Assembly: GCA_036768485.1 (NCBI GenBank)
Contig: JAVLUZ010000567.1
Coordinates: 62,001-126,000 of the forward strand
Direction of reading: 5' to 3'
Length of the DNA: 64,000 bases
Origin: Mermis nigrescens
Lineage: Eukaryota > Nematoda > Enoplea > Mermithida > Mermithidae
Below the pieces are notes generated by a model, which was given only the letters and a program-made list of their open reading frames with translations, did no database searches and was not told where the DNA came from. The position numbers and the translations under genes were made by a program. The stretch's first letter is position 1. Each line of letters opens with the position of its first letter. Positions 26,995 through 41,259 of this stretch are shown piece by piece.

Positions 26995-29900
26995 TTGAGC
27001 AGCATACTGCAAGCTGGGCCAAAACAATCAGGCGCATTTTTGTCAACAAGCATATTGAATGGCGAATTAGGCGGCACTCGCAGTAACAAAATTAATTTTT
27101 GCTTATTATTTGGCGGTTTTTTTACATATAGCTTGTTGTCCTCAAAAACCAATCCAATCGGCATTCCGAATAACGTAATTTTGTTTTTGTCTGAATACGT
27201 CAGTTGTAATTAACAGATTGAGCGCTAAATAACATTCCATCACTCAGTTGAGCGGCATACTCCCAGCTTAGTCAGAACAATCCGGCGCATTTTTGTCGAC
27301 ACGCATATTGAAGAAAATCACTAATTTGTCCCTTTTTCTTCTTCGGTGGTAATGGCAAATTAGGTAGCACTCGCAATAACGGAATAAATTTTTTCTTATT
27401 CTTTGGTGGCTTTTTTATGTATATCTCACCGCCCTTAAAAGACAATCCAATCGGCGTTCCAAATAATATAATTTTATTTTTCCGCAGTACGTCAGTTGTA
27501 ATTAACAGATTGAGCGCTAAATAATGTTCCATCACTCAGTTGAGCGGCATACTCCCAGCTTAGTCAGAACAATCCGGCACATTTTTGTTGACATGCATAT
27601 TGAAGAAAATCACTAATTTGTCCCTTTTTCTTCTTCGGCAGTAATGGCAAATTAGGCGGCACTCGCAATAACAGAATAAATTTTTTCTTGTTCTTTGGCG
27701 GCTTTTTTACGTATATCTCACCGCCCTTAAAAGACAATCCAATTGGCGTTCCGAATAATATAATTTTATTTTTCCGCAATACGTCAGTCAAAATTAACAG
27801 ATTGAACGCCAAATAACGTTCCATTGTTTGGTTGAGCAGCATACTCCAAGCTTGGCCAAAACAATCAAGCAAGCGTTTTATTGCTTAATTGAGCAACATA
27901 CTGCAAGCTGGGCCAAAACAATCAGGCGCATTTTTGTCAACAAGCATATTGAATGGCGAATTAGGCGGCACTCACAATAACAAAATTAATTTTTGCTTAT
28001 TATTTGGCGGTTTTTTTACATATAGCTTGTTGTCCTCAAAAACCAATCCAATCGGCATTCCAAATAACGTAATTTTGTTTTTGTCTGAATACGTCAGTTA
28101 TAATTAACAGATTGAGCGCTAAATAACATTCCATCACTCAGTTGAGCGGCATACTCCCAGCTTAGTCAGAACAATCCGGCGCATTTTTATCGACACGCAT
28201 ATTGAAGAAAATCACTAATTTGTCCCTTTTTCTTCTTCGGTGGTAATGGCAAATTAGGTAGCACTTGCAATAACGGAATAAATTTTTTCTTATTTTTTGG
28301 CAGCTTTTTTACGTATATCTCACCGTCCTTAAAAGACAATCCAATCGGCGTTCCAAATAATATAATTTTATTTTTCCGCAGTACGTCAGTTGTAATTAAC
28401 AGATTGAGCGCTAAATAATGTTCCATCACTCAGTTGAGCGGCATACTCCCAGCTTAGTCAGAACAATCCGGCACATTTTTGTTGACATGCATATTGAAGA
28501 AAATCACTAATTTGTCCCTTTTTCTTCTTCAGCAGTAATGGCAAATTAGGCGGCACTCGCAATAACAGAATAAATTTTTTCTTGTTCTTTGGCGGCTTTT
28601 TTACGTATATCTCACCGCCCTTAAAAGACAATCCAATTGGCGTTCCGAATAATATAATTTTATTTTTCCGCAATATGTCAGTCAAAATTAACAGATTGAA
28701 CGCCAAATAACGTTCCATTGCTCAGTTGAGCGGCATACTCCCAGCTTAGTCAGAACAATCCGGCGCATTTTTGTCGACATGCATATTGAAGAAAATCACT
28801 AATTTGTCCCTTTTTCTTCTTCAGCAGTAATGGCAAATTAGGCGGCACTCGCAATAACAGAATAAATTTTTTCTTGTTCTTTGGCGGCTTTTTTACGTAT
28901 ATCTCACCGCCCTTAAAAGACAATCCAATCGGCGTTCCGAATAATATAATTTTATTTTTCCGCAATACATCAGTCAAAATTAACAGATTGAACGCCAAAT
29001 AACGTTCCATTGTTCGCTTGAGCGGCATACTCCAAGCTTGGCCAAAACAATCAAGCAAGCATTTTATTGCTTAATTGAGCAGCATACTGCAAGCTGGGCC
29101 AAAACAATCAGGCGCATTTTTGTCAACAAGCATATTGAATGGCGAATTAGGCGGCACTCGCAGTAACAAAATTAATTTTTGCTTATTATTTGGCGGTTTT
29201 TTTACATATAGCTTGTTGTCCTCAAAAACCAATCCAATCGGCATTCCGAATAACGTAATTTTGTTTTTGTCTGAATACGTCAGTTGTAATTAACAGATTG
29301 AGCGCTAAATAACATTCCATCACTCAGTTGAGCGGCATACTCCCAGCTCAGTCAGAACAATCCGGCGCATTTTTGTCGACAAGCATATTGAAGAAAATCA
29401 CTAATTTGTCCCTTTTTCTTCTTCGGTGGTAATGGCAAATTAGGTAGCACTCGAAATAACGGAATAAATTTTTTCTTATTCTTTGGTGGCTTTTTTATGT
29501 ATATCTCACCGCCCTTAAAAGACAATCCAATCGGCGTTCCAAATAATATAATTTTATTTTTCCGCAGTATGTCAGTCGAAATTAACAGATTGAACGCCAA
29601 ATAATGTTCCATCGCTCAGTTGAGCGGCATACTCCCAGCTTAGTCAGAACAATCCGGCGCATTTTTGTCGACATGCATATTGAAGAAAATCACTAATTTG
29701 TCCCTTTTTCTTCTTCAGCAGTAATGGCAAATTAGGCGGCACTCGCAATAACAGAATAAATTTTTTCTTGTTCTTTGGCGGCTTTTTTACGTATATCTCA
29801 CCGCCCTTAAAAGACAATCCAATCGGCGTTCCGAATAATATAATTTTATTTTTCCGCAATACATCAGTCAAAATTAACAGATTGAACGCCAAATAACGTT

Positions 29901-32900
29901 CCATTGTTCAGTTGAGCGGCATACTCCAAGCTTGGCCAAAACAATCAAGCAAGCATTTTATTGCTTAATTGAGCAGCATACTGCAAGCTGGGCCAAAACA
30001 ATCAGGCGCATTTTTGTCAACAAGCATATTGAATGGCGAATTAGGCGGCACTCGCAGTAACAAAATTAATTTTTGCTTATTATTTGGCGGTTTTTTTACA
30101 TATAGCTTGTTGTCCTCAAAAACCAATCCAATCGGCATTCCGAATAACGTAATTTTGTTTTTGTCTGAATACGTCAGTTGTAATTAACAGATTGAGCGCT
30201 AAATAACATTCCATCACTCAGTTGAGCGGCATACTCCCAGCTTAGTCAGAACAATCCGGCGCATTTTTGTCGACAAGCATATTGAAGAAAATCACTAATT
30301 TGTCCCTTTTTCTTCTTCGGTGGTAATGGCAAATTAGGTAGCACTCGAAATAACGGAATAAATTTTTTCTTATTCTTTGGTGGCTTTTTTATGTATATCT
30401 CACCGCCCTTAAAAGACAATCCAATCGGCGTTCCAAATAATATAATTTTATTTTTCCGCAGTACGTCAGTTGTAATTAACAGATTGAGCGCTAAATAATG
30501 TTCCATCACTCAGTTGAGCGGCATACTCCCAGCTTAGTCAGAACAATCCGGCGCATTTTTGTCGACATGCATATTGAAGAAAATCACTAATTTGTCCCTT
30601 TTTCTTCTTCGGCAGTAATGGCAAATTAGGCGGCACTCGCAATAACAGAATAAATTTTTTCTTGTTCTTTGGCGGCTTTTTTACGTATATCTCACCGCCC
30701 TTAAAAGACAATCCAATCGGCGTTCCGAATAATATAATTTTATTTTTCCGCAATACATCAGTCAAAATTAACAGATTGAACGCCAAATAACGTTCCATTG
30801 TTCAGTTGAGCGGCATACTCCAAGCTTGGCCAAAACAATCAAGCAAGCGTTTTATTGCTTAATTGAGCAGCATACTGCAAGCTGGGCCAAAACAATCAGG
30901 CGCATTTTTGTCAACAAGCATATTGAATGGCGAATTAGGCGGCACTCGCAGTAACAAAATTAATTTTTGCTTATTATTTGGCGGTTTTTTTACATATAGC
31001 TTGTTGTCCTCAAAAACCAATCCAATCGGCATTCCGAATAACGTAATTTTGTTTTTGTCTGAATACGTCAGTTGTAATTAACAGATTGAGCGCTAAATAA
31101 CATTCCATCACTCAGTTGAGCGGCATACTCCCAGCTTAGTCAGAACAATCCGGCGCATTTTTGTCGACACGCATATTGAAGAAAATCACTAATTTGTCCC
31201 TTTTTCTTCTTCGGTGGTAATGGCAAATTAGGTAGCACTCGCAATAACGGAATAAATTTTTTCTTATTCTTTGGTGGCTTTTTTATGTATATCTCACCGC
31301 CCTTAAAAGACAATCCAATCGGCGTTCCAAATAATATAATTTTATTTTTCCGCAGTACGTCAGTTGTAATTAACAGATTGAGCGCTAAATAATGTTCCAT
31401 CACTCAGTTGAGCGGCATACTCCCAGCTTAGTCAGAACAATCCGGCACATTTTTGTTGACATGCATATTGAAGAAAATCACTAATTTGTCCCTTTTTCTT
31501 CTTCGGCAGTAATGGCAAATTAGGCGGCACTCGCAATAACAGAATAAATTTTTTCTTGTTCTTTGGCGGCTTTTTTACGTATATCTCACCGCCCTTAAAA
31601 GACAATCCAATTGGCGTTCCGAATAATATAATTTTATTTTTCCGCAATACGTCAGTCAAAATTAACAGATTGAACGCCAAATAACGTTCCATTGTTTGGT
31701 TGAGCAGCATACTCCAAGCTTGGCCAAAACAATCAAGCAAGCGTTTTATTGCTTAATTGAGCAACATACTGCAAGCTGGGCCAAAACAATCAGGCGCATT
31801 TTTGTCAACAAGCATATTGAATGGCGAATTAGGCGGCACTCACAATAACAAAATTAATTTTTGCTTATTATTTGGCGGTTTTTTTACATATAGCTTGTTG
31901 TCCTCAAAAACCAATCCAATCGGCATTCCAAATAACGTAATTTTGTTTTTGTCTGAATACGTCAGTTATAATTAACAGATTGAGCGCTAAATAACATTCC
32001 ATCACTCAGTTGAGCGGCATACTCCCAGCTTAGTCAGAACAATCCGGCGCATTTTTATCGACACGCATATTGAAGAAAATCACTAATTTGTCCCTTTTTC
32101 TTCTTCGGTGGTAATGGCAAATTAGGTAGCACTTGCAATAACGGAATAAATTTTTTCTTATTTTTTGGCAGCTTTTTTACGTATATCTCACCGTCCTTAA
32201 AAGACAATCCAATCGGCGTTCCAAATAATATAATTTTATTTTTCCGCAGTACGTCAGTTGTAATTAACAGATTGAGCGCTAAATAATGTTCCATCACTCA
32301 GTTGAGCGGCATACTCCCAGCTTAGTCAGAACAATCCGGCACATTTTTGTTGACATGCATATTGAAGAAAATCACTAATTTGTCCCTTTTTCTTCTTCAG
32401 CAGTAATGGCAAATTAGGCGGCACTCGCAATAACAGAATAAATTTTTTCTTGTTCTTTGGCGGCTTTTTTACGTATATCTCACCGCCCTTAAAAGACAAT
32501 CCAATTGGCGTTCCGAATAATATAATTTTATTTTTCCGCAATATGTCAGTCAAAATTAACAGATTGAACGCCAAATAACGTTCCATTGCTCAGTTGAGCG
32601 GCATACTCCCAGCTTAGTCAGAACAATCCGGCGCATTTTTGTCGACATGCATATTGAAGAAAATCACTAATTTGTCCCTTTTTCTTCTTCAGCAGTAATG
32701 GCAAATTAGGCGGCACTCGCAATAACAGAATAAATTTTTTCTTGTTCTTTGGCGGCTTTTTTACGTATATCTCACCGCCCTTAAAAGACAATCCAATCGG
32801 CGTTCCGAATAATATAATTTTATTTTTCCGCAATACATCAGTCAAAATTAACAGATTGAACGCCAAATAACGTTCCATTGTTCGGTTGAGCGGCATACTC

Positions 32901-33836
32901 CAAGCTTGGCCAAAACAATCAAGCAAGCATTTTATTGCTTAATTGAGCAGCATACTGCAAGCTGGGCCAAAACAATCAGGCGCATTTTTGTCAACAAGCA
33001 TATTGAATGGCGAATTAGGCGGCACTCGCAGTAACAAAATTAATTTTTGCTTATTATTTGGCGGTTTTTTTACATATAGCTTGTTGTCCTCAAAAACCAA
33101 TCCAATCGGCATTCCGAATAACGTAATTTTGTTTTTGTCTGAATACGTCAGTTGTAATTAACAGATTGAGCGCTAAATAACATTCCATCACTCAGTTGAG
33201 CGGCATACTCCCAGCTCAGTCAGAACAATCCGGCGCATTTTTGTCGACAAGCATATTGAAGAAAATCACTAATTTGTCCCTTTTTCTTCTTCGGTGGTAA
33301 TGGCAAATTAGGTAGCACTCGAAATAACGGAATAAATTTTTTCTTATTCTTTGGTGGCTTTTTTATGTATATCTCACCGCCCTTAAAAGACAATCCAATC
33401 GGCGTTCCAAATAATATAATTTTATTTTTCCGCAGTACGTCAGTTGTAATTAACAGATTGAGCGCTAAATAATGTTCCATCACTCAGTTGAGCGGCATAC
33501 TCCCAGCTTAGTCAGAACAATCCGGCGCATTTTTGTCGACATGCATATTGAAGAAAATCACTAATTTGTCCATTTTTCTTCTTCGGCAGTAATGGCAAAT
33601 TAGGCGGCACTCGCAATAACAGAATAAATTTTTTCTTGTTCTTTGGCGGCTTTTTTACGTATATCTCACCGCCCTTAAAAGACAATCCAATCGGCGTTCC
33701 GAATAATATAATTTTATTTTTCCGCAATACATCAGTCAAAATTAACAGATTGAACGCCAAATAACGTTCCATTGTTCAGTTGAGCGGCATACTCCAAGCT
33801 TGGCCAAAACAATCAAGCAAGCGTTTTATTGCTTAA
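26995..33836. repeat. Duplicated multi-unit block within array 2
   Basis: Unit order 894-1186-894-894 (26995, 27889, 29075, 29969) is followed by 894-1186-894 (30863, 31757, 32943). Matching private variants are shared between the two runs. The unit at 27889 and the unit at 31757 both have GAGCAACATACTG, CACTCACAATAACAAAA and TCAGTTATAATT. Each is followed by a B-like monomer with CACTTGCAATAACGG and by the same extra monomer (28458-28750 and 32326-32618). The same marker unit appears again at 34730, followed by an extra monomer at 35298. The second run is one 894-bp unit shorter (2974 versus 3868 bp). This points to recent unequal exchange over blocks of three to four units. Confidence 0.75.
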
Positions 33837-36800
33837 TTGAGCAGCATACTGCAAGCTGGGCCAAAACAATCAGGCGCATTTTTGTCAACAAGCATATTGA
33901 ATGGCGAATTAGGCGGCACTCGCAGTAACAAAATTAATTTTTGCTTATTATTTGGCGGTTTTTTACATATAGCTTGTTGTCCTCAAAAACCAATCCAATC
34001 GGCATTCCGAATAACGTAATTTTGTTTTTGTCTGAATACGTCAGTTGTAATTAACAGATTGAGCGCTAAATAACATTCCATCACTCAGTTGAGCGGCATA
34101 CTCCCAGCTTAGTCAGAACAATCCGGCGCATTTTTGTCGACACGCATATTGAAGAAAATCACTAATTTGTCCCTTTTTCTTCTTCGGTGGTAATGGCAAA
34201 TTAGGTAGCACTCGCAATAACGGAATAAATTTTTTCTTATTCTTTGGTGGCTTTTTTATGTATATCTCACCGCCCTTAAAAGACAATCCAATCGGCGTTC
34301 CAAATAATATAATTTTATTTTTCCGCAGTACGTCAGTTGTAATTAACAGATTGAGCGCTAAATAATGTTCCATCACTCAGTTGAGCGGCATACTCCCAGC
34401 TTAGTCAGAACAATCCGGCACATTTTTGTTGACATGCATATTGAAGAAAATCACTAATTTGTCCCTTTTTCTTCTTCGGCAGTAATGGCAAATTAGGCGG
34501 CACTCGCAATAACAGAATAAATTTTTTCTTGTTCTTTGGCGGCTTTTTTACGTATATCTCACCGCCCTTAAAAGACAATCCAATTGGCGTTCCGAATAAT
34601 ATAATTTTATTTTTCCGCAATACGTCAGTCAAAATTAACAGATTGAACGCCAAATAACGTTCCATTGTTTGGTTGAGCAGCATACTCCAAGCTTGGCCAA
34701 AACAATCAAGCAAGCGTTTTATTGCTTAATTGAGCAACATACTGCAAGCTGGGCCAAAACAATCAGGCGCATTTTTGTCAACAAGCATATTGAATGGCGA
34801 ATTAGGCGGCACTCACAATAACAAAATTAATTTTTGCTTATTATTTGGCGGTTTTTTACATATAGCTTGTTGTCCTCAAAAACCAATCCAATCGGCATTC
34901 CAAATAACGTAATTTTGTTTTTGTCTGAATACGTCAGTTATAATTAACAGATTGAGCGCTAAATAACATTCCATCACTCAGTTGAGCGGCATACTCCCAG
35001 CTTAGTCAGAACAATCCGGCGCATTTTTATCGACACGCATATTGAAGAAAATCACTAATTTGTCCCTTTTTCTTCTTCGGTGGTAATGGCAAATTAGGTA
35101 GCACTTGCAATAACGGAATAAATTTTTTCTTATTTTTTGGCAGCTTTTTTACGTATATCTCACCGTCCTTAAAAGACAATCCAATCGGCGTTCCAAATAA
35201 TATAATTTTATTTTTCCGCAGTACGTCAGTTGTAATTAACAGATTGAGCGCTAAATAATGTTCCATCACTCAGTTGAGCGGCATACTCCCAGCTTAGTCA
35301 GAACAATCCGGCACATTTTTGTTGACATGCATATTGAAGAAAATCACTAATTTGTCCCTTTTTCTTCTTCAGCAGTAATGGCAAATTAGGCGGCACTCGC
35401 AATAACAGAATAAATTTTTTCTTGTTCTTTGGCGGCTTTTTTACGTATATCTCACCGCCCTTAAAAGACAATCCAATTGGCGTTCCGAATAATATAATTT
35501 TATTTTTCCGCAATATGTCAGTCAAAATTAACAGATTGAACGCCAAATAACGTTCCATTGCTCAGTTGAGCGGCATACTCCCAGCTTAGTCAGAACAATC
35601 CGGCGCATTTTTGTCGACATGCATATTGAAGAAAATCACTAATTTGTCCCTTTTTCTTCTTCGGCAGTAATGGCAAATTAGGCGGCACTCACAATAACAG
35701 AATAAATTTTTTCTTATTCTTTAGTGGCTTTTTTATGTATATCTCACCGTCCTTAAAAGACAATCCAATAGGCGTTCCGAATAATATAATTTTATTTTTC
35801 CGCAATACGTCAGTCAAAATTAACAGATTGAACGCCAAATAACGTTCCATTGTTTGGTTGAGCGGCATACTCCAAGCTTGGCCAAAACAATCAAGCAAGC
35901 GTTTTATTGCTTAATTGAGCAGCATACTGCAAGCTGGGCCAAAACAATCAGGCGCATTTTTGTCAACAAGCATATTGAATGGCAAATTAGGCGGCACTCG
36001 CAATAACAAAATTAATTTTTGCTTATTATTTGGCGGTTTTTTTACATATAGCTTGTTGTCCTCAAAAACCAATCCAATCGGCATTCCAAATAACGTAATT
36101 TTGTTTTTGTCTGAATACGTCAGTTGTAATTAACAGATTGAGCGCTAAATAACATTCCATCACTCAGTTGAGCGGCATACTCCCAGCTTAGTCAGAACAA
36201 TCCGGCGCATTTTTGTCGACACGCATATTGAAGAAAATCACTAATTTGTCCCTTCTTCTTCTTCGGTGGTAATGGCAAATTAGGTAGCACTCGCAATAAC
36301 GGAATAAATTTTTTCTTATTTTTTGGCAGCTTTTTTACGTATATCTCACCGTCCTTAAAAGACAATCCAATCGGCGTTCCAAATAATATAATTTTATTTT
36401 TCCGCAGTACGTCAGTTGTAATTAACAGATTGAGCGCTAAATAATGTTCCATCACTCAGTTGAGCGGCATACTCCCAGCTTAGTCAGAACAATCCGGCAC
36501 ATTTTTGTTGACATGCATATTGAAGAAAATCACTAATTTGTCCATTTTTCTTCTTCGGTGGTAATGGCAAATTAGGTGGCACTTGCAATAACGGAATAAA
36601 TTTTTTCTTATTCTTTGGCAGCTTTTCTACATATATCTCACCGTCCTTAAAAGACAATCCAATTGGCGTTCCGAATAATAAAATTTTATTTTTCCGCAAT
36701 ATGTCAGTCAAAATTAACAGATTGAACGCCAAATAACGTTCCATTGCTCAGTTGAGCGGCATACTCCCAGCTTAGTCAGAACAATCCGGCGCATTTTTGT

Positions 36801-38584
36801 CGACATGCATATTGAAGAAAATCACTAATTTGTCCCTTTTTCTTCTTCGGCAGTAATGGCAAATTAGGCGGCACTCGCAATAACAGAATAAATTTTTTCT
36901 TGTTCTTTGGCGGCTTTTTTACGTATATCTCACCGCCCTTAAAAGACAATCCAATCGGCGTTCCGAATAATATAATTTTATTTTTCCGCAATACATCAGT
37001 CAAAATTAACAGATTGAACGCCAAATAACGTTCCATTGTTCGGTTGAGCGGCATACTCCAAGCTTGGCCAAAACAATCAAGCAAGCGTTTTATTGCTTAA
37101 TTGAGCAGCATACTGCAAGCTGGGCCAAAACAATCAGGCGCATTTTTGTCAACAAGCATATTGAATGGCGAATTAGGCGGCACTCGCAGTAACAAAATTA
37201 ATTTTTGCTTATTATTTGGCGGTTTTTTTACATATAGCTTGTTGTCCTCAAAAACCAATCCAATCGGCATTCCGAATAACGTAATTTTGTTTTTGTCTGA
37301 ATACGTCAGTTGTAATTAACAGATTGAGCGCTAAATAACATTCCATCACTCAGTTGAGCGGCATACTCCCAGCTTAGTCAGAACAATCCGGCGCATTTTT
37401 GTCGACACGCATATTGAAGAAAATCACTAATTTGTCCCTTTTTCTTCTTCGGTGGTAATGGCAAATTAGGTAGCACTCGCAATAACGGAATAAATTTTTT
37501 CTTATTCTTTGGTGGCTTTTTTATGTATATCTCACCGCCCTTAAAAGACAATCCAATCGGCGTTCCAAATAATATAATTTTATTTTTCCGCAGTACGTCA
37601 GTTGTAATTAACAGATTGAGCGCTAAATAATGTTCCATCACTCAGTTGAGCGGCATACTCCCAGCTTAGTCAGAACAATCCGGCACATTTTTGTTGACAT
37701 GCATATTGAAGAAAATCACTAATTTGTCCCTTTTTCTTCTTCGGCAGTAATGGCAAATTAGGCGGCACTCGCAATAACAGAATAAATTTTTTCTTGTTCT
37801 TTGGCGGCTTTTTTACGTATATCTCACCGCCCTTAAAAGACAATCCAATCGGCGTTCCGAATAATATAATTTTATTTTTCCGCAATACATCAGTCAAAAT
37901 TAACAGATTGAACGCCAAATAACGTTCCATTGTTCAGTTGAGCGGCATACTCCAAGCTTGGCCAAAACAATCAAGCAAGCGTTTTATTGCTTAATTGAGC
38001 AGCATACTGCAAGCTGGGCCAAAACAATCAGGCGCATTTTTGTCAACAAGCATATTGAATGGCGAATTAGGCGGCACTCGCAGTAACAAAATTAATTTTT
38101 GCTTATTATTTGGCGGTTTTTTTACATATAGCTTGTTGTCCTCAAAAACCAATCCAATCGGCATTCCGAATAACGTAATTTTGTTTTTGTCTGAATACGT
38201 CAGTTGTAATTAACAGATTGAGCGCTAAATAACATTCCATCACTCAGTTGAGCGGCATACTCCCAGCTTAGTCAGAACAATCCGGCGCATTTTTGTCGAC
38301 ACGCATATTGAAGAAAATCACTAATTTGTCCCTTTTTCTTCTTCGGTGGTAATGGCAAATTAGGTAGCACTCGCAATAACGGAATAAATTTTTTCTTATT
38401 CTTTGGTGGCTTTTTTATGTATATCTCACCGCCCTTAAAAGACAATCCAATCGGCGTTCCAAATAATATAATTTTATTTTTCCGCAGTACGTCAGTTGTA
38501 ATTAACAGATTGAGCGCTAAATAATGTTCCATCACTCAGTTGAGCGGCATACTCCCAGCTTAGTCAGAACAATCCGGCACATTT

Positions 38585-38880
38585 TTGTTGACATGCATAT
38601 TGAAGAAAATCACTAATTTGTCCCTTTTTCTTCTTCGGCAGTAATGGCAAATTAGGCGGCACTCGCAATAACAAAATTAATTTTTTGCTTATTATTTGGC
38701 GGCTTTTTTACATATAGCTTGTTGTCCTCAAAAGACCAATCCAATCGGCGTTCCAAATAACGTAATTTTGTTTTTGTCTGCAATACGTCAGTTGTAATTA
38801 ACAGATTGAGCGCTAAATAACGTTCCATCACTCAGTTGAGCGGCATACTCCAAGCTTAGTCAGAACAATCACAGGCGCAT
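38585..38880. repeat. Full-length A-like monomer inside array 2
   Basis: This monomer has the A markers AACAAAATTAA, GCTTGTTGTCCTC and AATTTTGTTTTTGTCTG. Unlike every other A-like monomer of array 2, it is preceded by the complete AAGAAAATCACTAATTTGTC to CTTCGGCAGTAATGG stretch, and the AAGCAAGC insertion is absent. It lies in an interval of 1484 bp between trimer markers (37995 to 39479). It may be an ancestral A form that predates the 309-bp recombinant, or a later recombinant that restored the region. Confidence 0.6.
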
Positions 38881-41259
38881 TCTTATCGACACGCATATTG
38901 AAGAAAATCACTAATTTGTCGCATTTTTCTTCTTCGATGGTAATGGCAAATTAGGTAGCACTCGCAATAACGGAATAAATTTTTTCTTATTCTTTGGCGG
39001 CTTTTTACGTATATCTCACCGCCCTTAAAAGACAATCCAATCGGCGTTCCAAATAATATAATTTTATTTTTCCGCAATACGTCAGTTATAATTAACAGAT
39101 TGAGCGCTAAATAACGTTCCATCACTCAGTTGAGCGGCATACTCCCAGCTTAGTCAGAACAATCCGGCACATTTTTGTCGACATGCATATTGAAGAAAAT
39201 CACTAATTTGTCCCTTTTTCTTCTTCGGCAGTAATGGCAAATTAGGCGGCACTCGCAATAACAGAATAAATTTTTTCTTGTTCTTTGGCGGCTTTTTTAC
39301 GTATATCTCACCGTCCTTAAAAGACAATCCAATCGGCGTTCCGAATAATATAATTTTATTTTTCCGCAATACGTCAGTCAAAATTAACAGATTGAACGCC
39401 AAATAACGTTCCATTGTTTGGTTGAGCGGCATACTCCAAGCTTGGCCAAAACAATCAAGCAAGCGTTTTATTGCTTAATTGAGCAGCATACTGCAAGCTG
39501 GGCCAAAACAATCAGGCGCATTTTTGTCAACAAGCATATTGAATGGCAAATTAGGCGGCACTCGCAGTAACAAAATTAATTTTTGCTTATTATTTGGCGG
39601 TTTTTTTACATATAGCTTGTTGTCCTCAAAAACCAATCCAATCGGCATTCCGAATAACGTAATTTTGTTTTTGTCTGAATACGTCAGTTGTAATTAACAG
39701 ATTGAGCGCTAAATAACGTTCCATCACTCAGTTGAGCGGCATACTCCCAGCTTAGTCAGAACAATCCGGCGCATTTTTGTCGACATGCATATTGAAGAAA
39801 ATCACTAATTTGTCCCTTTTTCTTCTTCGGTGGTAATGGCAAATTAGGTAGCACTCGCAATAACGGAATAAATTTTTTCTTATTCTTTGGCGGCTTTTTT
39901 ACGTATATCTCACCGCCCTTAAAAGACAATCCAATCGGCGTTCCAAATAATATAATTTTATTTTTCCGCAGTATGTCAGTTGTAATTAACAGATTGAGCG
40001 CTAAATAATGTTCCATCACTCAGTTGAGCGGCATACTCCCAGCTTAGTCAGAACAATCCGGCACATTTTTGTTGACATGCATATTGAAGAAAATCACTAA
40101 TTTGTCCCTTTTTCTTCTTCGGCAGTAATGGCAAATTAGGCGGCACTCGCAATAACAGAATAAATTTTTTCTTGTTCTTTGGCGGCTTTTTTACGTATAT
40201 CTCACCGCCCTTAAAAGACAATCCAATTGGCGTTCCGAATAATATAATTTTATTTTTCCGCAATACGTCAGTCAAAATTAACAGATTGAACGCCAAATAA
40301 CGTTCCATTGTTTGGTTGAGCGGCATACTCCAAGCTTGGCCAAAACAATCAAGCAAGCGTTTTATTGCTTAATTGAGCAGCATACTGCAAGCTGGGCCAA
40401 AACAATCAGGCGCATTTTTGTCAACAAGCATATTGAATGGCAAATTAGGCGGCACTCGCAATAACAAAATTAATTTTTGCTTATTATTTGGCGGTTTTTT
40501 TACATATAGCTTGTTGTCCTCAAAAACCAATCCAATCGGCATTCCAAATAACGTAATTTTGTTTTTGTCTGAATACGTCAGTTGTAATTAACAGATTGAG
40601 CGCTAAATAACATTCCATCACTCAGTTGAGCGGCATACTCCCAGCTTAGTCAGAACAATCCGGCGCATTTTTGTCGACACGCATATTGAAGAAAATCACT
40701 AATTTGTCCCTTTTTCTTCTTCGGTGGTAATGGCAAATTAGGTAGCACTCGCAATAACGGAATAAATTTTTTCTTATTTTTTGGCAGCTTTTTTACGTAT
40801 ATCTCACCGTCCTTAAAAGACAATCCAATCGGCGTTCCAAATAATATAATTTTATTTTTCCGCAGTACGTCAGTTGTAATTAACAGATTGAGCGCTAAAT
40901 AATGTTCCATCACTCAGTTGAGCGGCATACTCCCAGCTTAGTCAGAACAATCCGGCACATTTTTGTTGACATGCATATTGAAGAAAATCACTAATTTGTC
41001 CATTTTTCTTCTTCGGCGGTAATGGCAAATTAGGCGGCACTCGCAATAACAGAATAAATTTTTTCTTATTCTTTGGCGGCTTTTCTACGTATATCTCACC
41101 GTCCTTAAAAGACAATCCAATTGGCGTTCCGAATAATATAAATTTTATTTTTCCGCAATACGTCAGTCAAAATTAACAGATTGAACGCCAAATAACGTTC
41201 CATTGTTCGCTTGAGCGGCATACTCCAAGCTTGGCCAAAACAATCAAGCAAGCATTTTA

